Shown: piece by piece, positions 1-5,641 of the stretch
How the letters are laid out: every line of letters starts with the position of its first letter
Numbering within the stretch: position 1 is the stretch's first letter
Source: Chloroflexota bacterium
Lineage (GTDB): Bacteria > Chloroflexota > Anaerolineae > Anaerolineales > UBA11579
Direction: 5' to 3'
Assembly: GCA_003486225.1 (NCBI GenBank)
Contig: DNGN01000325.1
Location: 351 to 5,991 of the forward strand
Length of the DNA: 5,641 bases
The notes under the pieces: generated by a model
Database searches by the model: none
What the model was told of the DNA's origin: nothing
The model's input: only the letters and a program-made list of their open reading frames with translations
Position numbers and translations under genes: made by a program

Positions 1-1
1 A

Positions 2-667
2 AAAAATACCGCCATTGCCGCCAAAAAATTTGGTGTCAGCGTGGTCAATGGATTTACAGGCAGTGCAGTCTGGAAGAACCTGTATTTCTTCCCGCCCACC
101 AACCAGGATGATATCAACAAAGGGTATCAGGATTTTGCCAAGCGCTGGAAGCCGATCATGGATGTCTTCCAGGCGAATGGGATCAAATTTGGGCTGGAAG
201 TGCATCCCACCGAAATTGCCTACGATATCATTACCTCTCACCGGACTTTGGAAGCGATTGATATGCACCCTGCCTTCGGTTTTAACTTTGACCCGAGCCA
301 CTTTGTGCATCAGTTTATAGACCCCGTAGAATTCATCAATGAGTTTGCAGACCGCATCTGGCACATGCATGTCAAGGACTCGCGTGTGCAGCTCACAGGA
401 CGCAACTCCATCCTTTCCTCGCATCTCGATTTCGGCGACAATCGCCGTGGCTGGGATTTTGTCTCGCCGGGACGGGGAGATGTGGACTGGGATAAGATCG
501 TGCGTGCCCTGAACCGGGTGGGATATGCTGGCCCGCTTTCCATTGAATGGGAAGATACTGGGATGGATCGAGATTGGGGTGCCCCGGAAGCCCTGGCGAT
601 GATTCGCAAGCAGGATTTCACCCCCTCTACAGTCGCCTTCGACGCGGCCTTTGCCAGCGATGATTAA
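2..667 (+). CDS. Sugar phosphate isomerase/epimerase, xylose isomerase-like TIM barrel (5' truncated)
   Basis: The frame is open from base 2 to the TAA at 665-667, so the true start lies left of the window and 221 C-terminal residues are visible. The protein looks like the AP endonuclease family 2 / xylose isomerase-like TIM-barrel group, which isomerises or epimerises sugars, keto-sugars or inosose using a divalent metal. The usual ligand series is visible: Glu in GLEVHPTE (codon 197-199), Asp in NFDPSHF (290-292), His in WHMHVKDS (368-370) and Glu in LSIEWED (545-547). A stretch of about 25 residues after HVKDS lengthens the loop before the last ligand, compared with the short epimerases. 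Family members are usually about 270-340 residues, so roughly a third is missing. It is followed after 14 nt by a Gfo/Idh/MocA oxidoreductase, a common partner. The exact substrate cannot be read from the sequence. The family call is firm; inosose dehydratase or a ketosugar epimerase are possible activities. Confidence 0.88.
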   Translation, partial: KNTAIAAKKFGVSVVNGFTGSAVWKNLYFFPPTNQDDINKGYQDFAKRWKPIMDVFQANGIKFGLEVHPTEIAYDIITSHRTLEAIDMHPAFGFNFDPSHFVHQFIDPVEFINEFADRIWHMHVKDSRVQLTGRNSILSSHLDFGDNRRGWDFVSPGRGDVDWDKIVRALNRVGYAGPLSIEWEDTGMDRDWGAPEALAMIRKQDFTPSTVAFDAAFASDD

Positions 668-670
668 ATT

Positions 671-676
671 GGGAGA
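671..676 (+). promoter_or_regulatory. Ribosome binding site of the oxidoreductase gene
   Basis: GGGAGA lies 5 nt before the ATG at 682, in the 14-nt gap after the preceding stop. It supports the 682 start over the next in-frame ATG at 709, which has no good purine stretch at the right distance. Confidence 0.6.
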
Positions 677-681
677 GAAAC

Positions 682-1878
682 ATGTCTGAAGAAACCGGAT
701 TCACCACAATGGCAGGGGCAAAAGCCACCAAGGAAGCCCCAGAGGTTGGCGTCGGTATGTTGGGTTATGCCTTTATGGGCAAAGCGCATACAAATGCCTT
801 CAAGAAAATCCCGTATATGATGTATCCGCCTCCCGCGATCCCGAAATTGGTCGGCATTTGCGGCCGCAACGAAGAATCGGTGGCAGAGGCGGCCAAGCGC
901 TATGGCTACCAAACCTATTTCACCGATTGGCGCAAGATGCTCGAGGATGACCGTATCCAGCTTTTTGATAATGGCGGCCCAAACAATGCCCATGCGGAAC
1001 CCTGCATTCTGGCCGCCCAGGCTGGCAAACATATCCTATGCGAGAAACCCTTAGCGAGAACTGCAGAAGAATCCAAGACCATGCTGGATGCTGTCACCAA
1101 GGCGGGTGTCAAGCACATGGTGGCTTTTAATTACCGCTTTGTGCCTGCCATCCGGCAGATCCGCAACCTGATCGACAGCGGGGCACTGGGGCAGGTCTAT
1201 CACTTCCGGGCAGTCTACCTGCAGGAATGGATCATGCCGCATTATGGGACCCCCAAGATTTGGCGGCTGGATAAATCGGTGGCTGGCAGTGGCGCCCTTG
1301 GCGATCTCGGGGCACATATCATCGACCTGGCGCACTACCTGGTGGGTGGCGTAAAGAGCCTCTCGGCCTTCACCAAAACCTTTATTGAAGAGCGGCCGCT
1401 TGATGGCAAGCCAGGTACCGGCAAAGTGGATGTGGACGATGCTTTTGCTGCAGCCCTGGAGTTTGAAAATGGTGCCATCGGTACCCTGGAATCCACACGT
1501 TTTGCAGGTGGGCGCAAAAACTACAACGTGTTCGAGATCAATGCCGAGAAAGGCAGTGTGCGGTTCAACCTGGAAAGAATGAATGAGCTGGAAGTTTTCT
1601 GGGTGGATGAAGAACCCAAGGAAACACAGGGCTTTCACAACGTGATTGTAACCGAGGGACACCATCCCTGGATTGAAAATTGGTGGCCGCACGGGCATAT
1701 CATCGGCTGGGAGCATACCTTTGTGCATGAGATCACCCATCTGCTGGATGCGATCGTCAATGATAAAGAAGTCGGGCCGCATGGCGCGACCTTTGAGGAT
1801 GGTTATCGAGCATCTGTGATCTGTGATGCGATTATCGAATCTGCAAATGCCAAACGGCAGATTGATATTCAGTATTAG
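682..1878 (+). CDS. Gfo/Idh/MocA family NAD(P)-dependent oxidoreductase
   Basis: This 398-residue protein has the two-domain plan of the glucose-fructose oxidoreductase / inositol dehydrogenase family, cytoplasmic enzymes that oxidise or reduce a sugar or cyclitol hydroxyl with NAD(P). Residues 21-36 carry the Rossmann turn (VGVGMLGYAFMGKAH), followed by GRNEES near 61-66 and PNNAHAE at 100-106. CEKPLA at 120-125 holds the conserved EKP lysine (K122). The C-terminal domain shows VAFNYRF at 148-153 and GDLGAHIIDLAHYL at 207-220, where D208 and H212 match the catalytic Asp/His pair of inositol dehydrogenase relatives. About 20 polar residues precede the Rossmann fold, a modest N-terminal extension. 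The ribosome site at 671-676 supports the start. It sits directly after the TIM-barrel isomerase and upstream of xylA, so an oxidation/epimerisation pair acting on a sugar is likely. The family is clear; the substrate is not, so no gene symbol is given. Confidence 0.93.
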   Translation: MSEETGFTTMAGAKATKEAPEVGVGMLGYAFMGKAHTNAFKKIPYMMYPPPAIPKLVGICGRNEESVAEAAKRYGYQTYFTDWRKMLEDDRIQLFDNGGPNNAHAEPCILAAQAGKHILCEKPLARTAEESKTMLDAVTKAGVKHMVAFNYRFVPAIRQIRNLIDSGALGQVYHFRAVYLQEWIMPHYGTPKIWRLDKSVAGSGALGDLGAHIIDLAHYLVGGVKSLSAFTKTFIEERPLDGKPGTGKVDVDDAFAAALEFENGAIGTLESTRFAGGRKNYNVFEINAEKGSVRFNLERMNELEVFWVDEEPKETQGFHNVIVTEGHHPWIENWWPHGHIIGWEHTFVHEITHLLDAIVNDKEVGPHGATFEDGYRASVICDAIIESANAKRQIDIQY

Positions 1879-1893
1879 TTTCTTCTTCTGGCA

Positions 1894-1917
1894 GGGAGTT
1901 GGAGAGATCCAACTCCC
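1894..1917 (+). repeat. Perfect 10-bp inverted repeat (hairpin) after the oxidoreductase gene
   Basis: GGGAGTTGGA (1894-1903) pairs without mismatch with TCCAACTCCC (1908-1917) around a GAGA loop, which fits the GNRA tetraloop pattern. It begins 16 nt after the TAG at 1876-1878 and ends 14 nt before the AGGAG ribosome site of the next gene. There is no T-run on either strand after the stem, so it is not a canonical intrinsic terminator. It may be a weak terminator, a processing or stability element that sets different expression for the genes on each side, or a structure near the next gene's translation start. The hairpin is seen directly; its role is inference. Confidence 0.72.
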
Positions 1918-1931
1918 TAGCCAAGCATTCT

Positions 1932-1936
1932 AGGAG
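1932..1936 (+). promoter_or_regulatory. Ribosome binding site that decides the start of the membrane protein
   Basis: AGGAG lies 4 nt before the ATG at 1941. This favours 1941 over the in-frame TTG at 1899, which falls inside the left arm of the 1894-1917 hairpin and would add 14 polar residues. Confidence 0.65.
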
Positions 1937-1940
1937 TGAA

Positions 1941-2390
1941 ATGGTGAAATCACGTTTAAAGATACCTGTCAAACTAGTAATCGCCATTGTGATTATTTTT
2001 GTCTTAGGGGTTGCGGCAAATCCTTTGGTACAGGCCGTAACCACGCCCGAACAGTTGGCAACGAATGTCATTTTGGCAGCCATCCCCTTCATCCTGATCT
2101 TTGTTTCGATTATTTTGACCTTCATTCTAATTATCAATATGGTTGCCAGCGTACTCGACAACCATATTGGCCAAACCCTCTACAAAAGAATTGAGTCAAT
2201 CATTATTGCAGGGATTGTCTTCGGTGTGTTTTCTCTATTCCAGCCCTGGTTGTTTGTGCTGTATAAGAATGGTTTCATGATTCTGTTGGTCTCTACGCTG
2301 AGTTTCATCCTTTGGTCTCATATTGTGCCCAAGTCTCTGCAGCGTCAGGAGGACCTGGAATCCGATGGTGTTAACAGCGGTATCAAGTAA
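1941..2390 (+). CDS. Small four-helix integral membrane protein, function unknown
   Basis: I do not recognise this 149-residue protein. It shows four hydrophobic segments, at about residues 9-30, 42-68, 86-108 and 111-129. A basic N-terminus (MVKSRLK) and basic residues K131 and R135 after the last helix suggest both ends are cytoplasmic. The tail, from about residue 136, is polar and acidic (QEDLESDGVNSG). The region between helices 1 and 2 holds TTPEQLATN and that between helices 2 and 3 DNHIGQTLYKR. No transporter signature, ATP-binding motif or metal-ligand cluster is visible. The ATG at 1941 is chosen for its AGGAG. The gene ends 16 nt before xylA, so the two are probably co-transcribed. 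Four hand-counted lines (1981-2040 and 2101-2280) give about 40% G+C, well below 63% at 1261-1320 and 72% at 4441-4500; the many Ile, Phe and Leu codons explain part of this. A role in sugar uptake or envelope function would be a guess. Confidence 0.8.
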   Translation: MVKSRLKIPVKLVIAIVIIFVLGVAANPLVQAVTTPEQLATNVILAAIPFILIFVSIILTFILIINMVASVLDNHIGQTLYKRIESIIIAGIVFGVFSLFQPWLFVLYKNGFMILLVSTLSFILWSHIVPKSLQRQEDLESDGVNSGIK

Positions 2391-2393
2391 CTG

Positions 2394-2400
2394 AAAGGAA
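2394..2400 (+). promoter_or_regulatory. Ribosome binding site of xylA
   Basis: AAAGGAA lies 6 nt before the ATG at 2407, within the 16-nt gap after the membrane-protein stop at 2388-2390. It supports the 2407 start, which also matches the N-terminus expected for class I xylose isomerases. Confidence 0.6.
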
Positions 2401-2406
2401 TCCTCA

Positions 2407-3576
2407 ATGGGTGATCACTATTCACCAAAACCCGAACATAAATTTACCTTTGGTCTCTGGACAGTGGGCAATATAGGCCGAGACCCCTTTGGGGGCCCTG
2501 TTCGGGAACCGATATCTCCGGTGGAGATTGTGTATCTGCTTTCTGAAGTTGGTGCCTATGGTTTAAATTTACATGATAACGACCTTGTTCCAATTGAGGC
2601 CAGCATGGCTGAGCAAGACAAGATCGTAAAAGAGTTCAAAAAGGCCTTAGATGATACGGGGCTGATGGTACCCATGGCAACCACCAATCTTTTTGGAGAT
2701 CCCGCTTTTAAGGATGGTGCCTTCACATCCAATGATCCTCGCGTGCGGGCTTATGCCATACAGAAAACCATGCGCTCGATGGACCTGGGTGTGGAACTGG
2801 GCGCACAAGTCTATGTGTTTTGGGGCGGGCGGGAAGGAACCGAAACCGATGCCACAAAAGACCCTGTCACGGCCATCCAGCGCACCCGGGAAGCCATGAA
2901 CTTCCTTTGTGAATATGCCATTGACCAGGGGTACGACCTGAAATTTGCCCTGGAAGCAAAACCCAACGAACCACGAGGTGATATTTACAACAGTACAACC
3001 GGGCACATGCTGGCTTTCATCGAAACCTTGGACCACCCAGAAATGGTAGGTGTGAATCCGGAGGTGGCCCACGAGCATATGGCAGGCCTGAATTTTACGC
3101 ATGCCGTTGCCCAGGCCCTGGATAGCGGAAAGCTCTTCCACATCGATCTCAACGACCAGGCTTTTGGCCGCTATGACCAAGATTTTCGCTTTGGCGCCGT
3201 GAACCTCAAAAGTGCTTTTTTCCTTGTAAAACTGCTTGAAGATTACAACTACCAGGGAAGCCGCCATTTTGATGCCCATGCTTACCGTACCGAGGATTAT
3301 GAAGGCGTCAAAGATTTTGCCCGTGGTTGTATGCGCACCTACCTGATCTTAAAAGAGAAGGCAGCGCGCTGGAATAATGATGAGGAAATCCAGGCGCTGA
3401 TCACCGAGATAAATTCGGATAAAGAAAATGCATCGGTATATCTGGGTGCCTACAGTGCGGAAAAAATGCAGCGTCTGAAATCAGCCACCTTCGATCGCGT
3501 AGCGCTTGGCGCACGCGGGCTGCAGTACGAACTGCTGGACCAGTTGACTGTAGATTTGCTCTTGGGCGTCCGGTAA
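2407..3576 (+). CDS. xylA: Xylose isomerase, class I
   Basis: XylA converts D-xylose to D-xylulose (EC 5.3.1.5) in the cytoplasm using two divalent metal ions; many homologues also isomerise glucose to fructose. At 389 residues this is the short class I type, lacking the longer N-terminus of class II enzymes. It begins in the family style ([11 protein letters not shown], 12-22). Catalytic and metal residues are all present, shifted by two from Streptomyces numbering: W18, H56 and D59 (LHDND), W139 (FWGGRE), E183 and K185 ([11 protein letters not shown]), E219 and H222 (NPEVAHEH), D247 (FHIDLND), D257, D259 (YDQD) and D289 ([11 protein letters not shown]). From remembered sequences, [44 protein letters not shown] and the closing LLLGVR resemble the Thermus enzyme more than the actinobacterial ones. 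Start chosen by AAAGGAA at 2394-2400. It follows the membrane protein by 16 nt and precedes xylB by 222 nt. Identification is secure. Confidence 0.98.
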   Translation: MGDHYSPKPEHKFTFGLWTVGNIGRDPFGGPVREPISPVEIVYLLSEVGAYGLNLHDNDLVPIEASMAEQDKIVKEFKKALDDTGLMVPMATTNLFGDPAFKDGAFTSNDPRVRAYAIQKTMRSMDLGVELGAQVYVFWGGREGTETDATKDPVTAIQRTREAMNFLCEYAIDQGYDLKFALEAKPNEPRGDIYNSTTGHMLAFIETLDHPEMVGVNPEVAHEHMAGLNFTHAVAQALDSGKLFHIDLNDQAFGRYDQDFRFGAVNLKSAFFLVKLLEDYNYQGSRHFDAHAYRTEDYEGVKDFARGCMRTYLILKEKAARWNNDEEIQALITEINSDKENASVYLGAYSAEKMQRLKSATFDRVALGARGLQYELLDQLTVDLLLGVR

Positions 3577-3594
3577 CCAAACAATGTGCTGAAG

Positions 3595-3612
3595 GGAGGG
3601 GATCTTCCCTCC
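3595..3612 (+). repeat. Short GC-rich hairpin after xylA
   Basis: GGAGGG (3595-3600) pairs with CCCTCC (3607-3612) across a six-base loop, starting 18 nt after the xylA stop. No T-run follows (CGGAGATGGAAAATTAG), so a standard intrinsic terminator is not supported. It could attenuate transcription or protect the xylA 3' end. The stem is short and may be chance. Confidence 0.4.
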
Positions 3613-3784
3613 GGAGATGGAAAATTAGCTAACAATCACAACGTGCCGATGGCTGCCAGGCCGACCCATCTTATGCTGGTGACGGATGAAGATGGTGGTT
3701 AGACCCAAGAGATTACCACCGGATGGAAACAGTGCACCAAGCACCAGAACAAGCCACACCCCAGATGGTAAAAGAATGGTACGT

Positions 3785-3790
3785 GGTGAG
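3785..3790 (+). promoter_or_regulatory. Probable ribosome binding site of xylB
   Basis: GGTGAG lies 8 nt before the ATG at 3799. A better purine match, GGAGA at 3794-3798, directly abuts that ATG and is only 3 nt from the second ATG at 3802, which is too close for either start. The pair of adjacent ATG codons leaves the start uncertain by one residue. Confidence 0.45.
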
Positions 3791-3798
3791 ATCGGAGA

Positions 3799-5304
3799 AT
3801 GATGTCTTATTTCCTGGGTATTGATGCCTCTACAACAGCGACCAAAGCGTTGCTGATAGACCAAGATGGTCAGGTCATCGGCGTAGCTTCAACTGGCTAT
3901 GCATATGAGACCCCAAAACCGCTGTGGAGCGAGCAGTCACCAGATCTCTGGTGGCAAGGCGCGTGCAGCAGCATCAAGCAATTGCTCAATACCACTCAGG
4001 TTGCACCTGGGGAAATTGCAGGAGTGGGGCTGACCGGGCAGATGCACGGTTTGGTGCTCCTGGATGCCCATGGGCAGGTGCTTCGCCCGGCCATATTATG
4101 GAACGACCAGCGCACTGCTGCCCAATGTGACGAGATGCGGGCAGTGATTGGAAAAGAGACCCTGATCCAGATCACGGGCAACGATGCCCTGACCGGTTTT
4201 ACTGCTCCCAAGATCTTGTGGGTGCGGGACGAAGAACCAGAATTGTTTGCCAAGGCGGCTCATGTTCTGCTGCCCAAAGATTATGTGCGCTACAAGCTGA
4301 CCGGAGATTTTGCCACCGACAAAGCGGGTGGGGCAGGCACAATATTATTTGATATCAAAACCCGCACCTGGTCCCAAGAAGTGCTGGAGGCTCTGGGACT
4401 GCCGCGAGAGTGGTTCCCCCCCACCTTTGAAGGGCCGGAAGTGACCGGCACCCTCAGCCGTGAGGCAGCGCAGGCCACCGGTTTGGCTGCAGGAACGCCG
4501 GTGGTTGGCGGCGGTGGAGACCAGGCTGCCCAGGCAGTTGGGGTCGGCGCAGTAGAAGCCGGGATTATTGCCGTTACCCTGGGAACTTCGGGTGTGGTGT
4601 TTGCCACTACTCCGTCGCCTTTGGTCGAACCTGAGGGGCGGCTGCATGCTTTCTGCCATGCAGTGCCCGATCATTGGCATTTTATGGGTGTCATGCTCAG
4701 CGCTGCAGGCAGCTTGCAGTGGTACCGGGACACCTTTTTCCCTGATGAAGATTTTGACAGCCTGGTCTCACAGGCTATGGAAGCCCCGGCTGGGAGTGAA
4801 GGCCTGCTGTTTTTGCCGTACCTGACGGGTGAACGCACCCCGCATCCAGACCCGCTGGCCCGTGGGGCGTGGGTGGGGCTAACAGTTCGGCACCGCAAGC
4901 CGCATCTGACGCGTGCCGTGCTCGAAGGGGTGGCATTTGGTTTGAAGGACAGCTTCTCCCTTATTCAGCAGGCCGGGTTGGGAGAGATCAAGCAGGTGCG
5001 CATCTCCGGGGGCGGGGCAAAGAGTAAACTTTGGCGCCAGATTATTGCGGATGTGTTGGAGGCTGAACTCGTTACAGTGAACACCACCGAAGGCGCTGCT
5101 TACGGGGCTGCTCTGTTAGCAAGTGTTGGGGCGGGTGTTTTCTCATCTGTCACTGAAGCATGTCAAACCGCGGTCCGGGTTACCGACCGGGTGCTTCCCG
5201 GCGCTGCGGCGCAAATTTATAGGAAGCTCTACCCGCATTACCAGGCCCTTTACCCGGCTTTGAAAGATGAATTCCATTCCTCAGCGGAGTTAGATTTGTC
5301 ATGA
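3799..5304 (+). CDS. xylB: Xylulokinase, FGGY carbohydrate kinase family
   Basis: XylB phosphorylates D-xylulose with ATP to D-xylulose 5-phosphate (EC 2.7.1.17), the cytoplasmic step after XylA. The 501 residues match the usual length of about 480-510. The N-terminal FGGY domain opens with the phosphate loop GIDASTTATKALL (7-19; D9), then PLWSEQ (41-46), GLTGQMHG (77-84) and PAILWNDQRT (97-106); the Met-His of GQMHG is the xylulose-type substrate motif of E. coli XylB. LLPKDYVRYKLTG lies at 157-169. The C-terminal domain has GGGGDQAAQAVG (237-248), where D241 is the expected catalytic base, then LGTSGV (261-266), FLPYLTGERTPH (338-349) and the adenine-binding ISGGGAKSKLWRQ (402-414). All key motifs are intact. 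The start is one of two adjacent ATG codons (3799 or 3802). Its TGA stop overlaps the next gene's ATG. Context next to xylA confirms xylulose over glycerol or other FGGY substrates. Confidence 0.97.
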   Translation: MMSYFLGIDASTTATKALLIDQDGQVIGVASTGYAYETPKPLWSEQSPDLWWQGACSSIKQLLNTTQVAPGEIAGVGLTGQMHGLVLLDAHGQVLRPAILWNDQRTAAQCDEMRAVIGKETLIQITGNDALTGFTAPKILWVRDEEPELFAKAAHVLLPKDYVRYKLTGDFATDKAGGAGTILFDIKTRTWSQEVLEALGLPREWFPPTFEGPEVTGTLSREAAQATGLAAGTPVVGGGGDQAAQAVGVGAVEAGIIAVTLGTSGVVFATTPSPLVEPEGRLHAFCHAVPDHWHFMGVMLSAAGSLQWYRDTFFPDEDFDSLVSQAMEAPAGSEGLLFLPYLTGERTPHPDPLARGAWVGLTVRHRKPHLTRAVLEGVAFGLKDSFSLIQQAGLGEIKQVRISGGGAKSKLWRQIIADVLEAELVTVNTTEGAAYGAALLASVGAGVFSSVTEACQTAVRVTDRVLPGAAAQIYRKLYPHYQALYPALKDEFHSSAELDLS

Positions 5305-5641
5305 CTACCACAGGCCCAGCAGTACGCACAAAAAAGCCCATCATCTGCCTGGGGATTATGGTGGCAGACGTGGTAGGCCGCCCGCTTCGATCTGTACCTG
5401 AGCTTGGCAGCCTGGTATTGGTGGACGAGATGAGCCTGCATACAGGCGGCTGTGCGATCAGTACCGGCAGCGCTCTGGCAAAATTGGGGCTCCCGGTAGA
5501 GATTATTGGCAAGGTTGGCACAGACCCCTTTGGCGATTTTCTGATCAATGCGCTGATTCAGCGGGGAGTCGGCATTGCAGGCGTCAAGCGCGATCAGGAA
5601 GTGGGCACATCGGCGACCATGGCCATGGTCGCGCCGGAGGG
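5301..5641 (+). CDS. PfkB/ribokinase-family carbohydrate kinase (3' truncated)
   Basis: The frame opens at the ATG at 5301, which shares an ATGA with the xylB stop, and stays open for 113 codons to the window edge. A GGAG at 5286-5289 inside xylB, 11 nt upstream, can serve as ribosome site, and the overlap suggests translational coupling. The visible part is the N-terminal half of the sugar-binding domain: first strand CLGIMVADVVGRP (16-28) with D23 where the family binds sugar, the GG turn at 49-50 (HTGGCAISTGSALAKLG, 47-63), EIIGKVGTDPFGDFL (67-81) and QRGV (87-90). Family members are about 300-340 residues and phosphorylate sugars or nucleosides with ATP; the C-terminal GAGD catalytic motif lies outside the window. 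The Asn usual in the first PfkB signature (GGxxxN) is replaced here by Ser54. Substrate unknown; the position after xylB suggests a pentose or related sugar. Confidence 0.88.
   Translation, partial: MTTTGPAVRTKKPIICLGIMVADVVGRPLRSVPELGSLVLVDEMSLHTGGCAISTGSALAKLGLPVEIIGKVGTDPFGDFLINALIQRGVGIAGVKRDQEVGTSATMAMVAPE

Larger units (their letters stand above)
3577..3798 (+). other. Non-coding spacer between xylA and xylB, content unexplained
   Basis: This is the longest gap in an otherwise compact cluster. No protein family, tRNA or known riboswitch is recognised. It contains a small GC-rich hairpin (3595-3612), an 8-bp palindrome TTAGCTAA (3625-3632) and a loose inverted repeat GGTGGT/ACCACC (3694-3699 with 3715-3720, 15-nt loop). 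No good -35/-10 pair was found. On the - strand a 79-codon frame (3625-3864) with a hydrophobic stretch crosses it and enters xylB; it has no convincing start. The spacer could hold a xylB promoter or operator, a 5' leader, or the remains of an inserted element. Confidence 0.5.

Noticed and set aside
15..320. + strand open frame of 101 codons near the left edge
   Set aside because: Out of frame with the TIM-barrel protein, whose metal-ligand motifs are in the other frame; the translation is low-complexity and unlike any family.
1051..1782. Long - strand open frame (243 codons) opposite the oxidoreductase gene
   Set aside because: It lies wholly inside a well-supported gene on the other strand, resembles no family, and has no ribosome site; it is a by-product of the codon pattern.
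1899..1940. TTG start giving the membrane protein 14 more residues
   Set aside because: The TTG is within the hairpin stem and has no suitable ribosome site, whereas AGGAG precedes the ATG at 1941.
2647..3279. - strand open frame (210 codons) opposite xylA
   Set aside because: Fully antisense to a secure xylA with all catalytic residues; its translation shows no domain.
3595..3612. Intrinsic terminator after xylA
   Set aside because: The stem is only 6 bp and no T-run follows, so only a weak hairpin is reported.
3664..3780. Sigma-70 type promoter for xylB
   Set aside because: TTATGCT near 3671 and TAAAAG near 3769 look slightly like -10 boxes, but neither has a TTGACA-like element at 16-18 nt upstream.
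4290..4680. - strand open frames opposite xylB (4290-4607 and 4345-4680)
   Set aside because: Pro/Ala/Ser-rich or featureless translations antisense to intact xylulokinase motifs in G+C-rich DNA, typical of chance frames.

Overview
The window reads as part of a pentose (D-xylose) catabolic locus of a bacterium, with every convincing gene on the + strand. In order it holds: the 3' end of a sugar phosphate isomerase/epimerase (TIM barrel), a Gfo/Idh/MocA oxidoreductase, a small four-helix membrane protein of unknown function, a class I xylose isomerase (xylA), a 222-bp non-coding gap, xylulokinase (xylB), and the 5' end of a PfkB/ribokinase-family sugar kinase that runs off the right edge.

The organism cannot be fixed from the sequence alone. 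The isomerase is of the short class I type and, from memory, is closer to the Thermus form than to the Streptomyces/Arthrobacter form. The pairing of a Gfo/Idh oxidoreductase with a TIM-barrel isomerase beside xylose genes, at moderate G+C, fits Chloroflexota of the Anaerolineae kind. That placement is inference and not a proven identification.

Layout: 1-1878 is a tight pair (14-nt gap) of isomerase/epimerase and NAD(P)-dependent oxidoreductase, a combination typical of sugar, inositol or glycoside oxidation and epimerisation. At 1879-1940 a short spacer carries a perfect 10-bp hairpin. At 1941-3576 the membrane protein and xylA are 16 nt apart. At 3577-3798 there is a spacer with no gene I can support. 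At 3799-5641 xylB and the PfkB kinase overlap by four bases (ATGA) and are probably translationally coupled.

Functionally, XylA converts D-xylose to D-xylulose and XylB phosphorylates it to D-xylulose 5-phosphate for the pentose phosphate pathway. The upstream pair may feed related sugars in, or act on another sugar under the same control. The role of the membrane protein and the substrate of the second kinase are open. No RNA genes, CRISPR arrays, insertion sequences or convincing promoters were recognised. The least explained parts are the AT-richer membrane gene and the 3577-3798 spacer.
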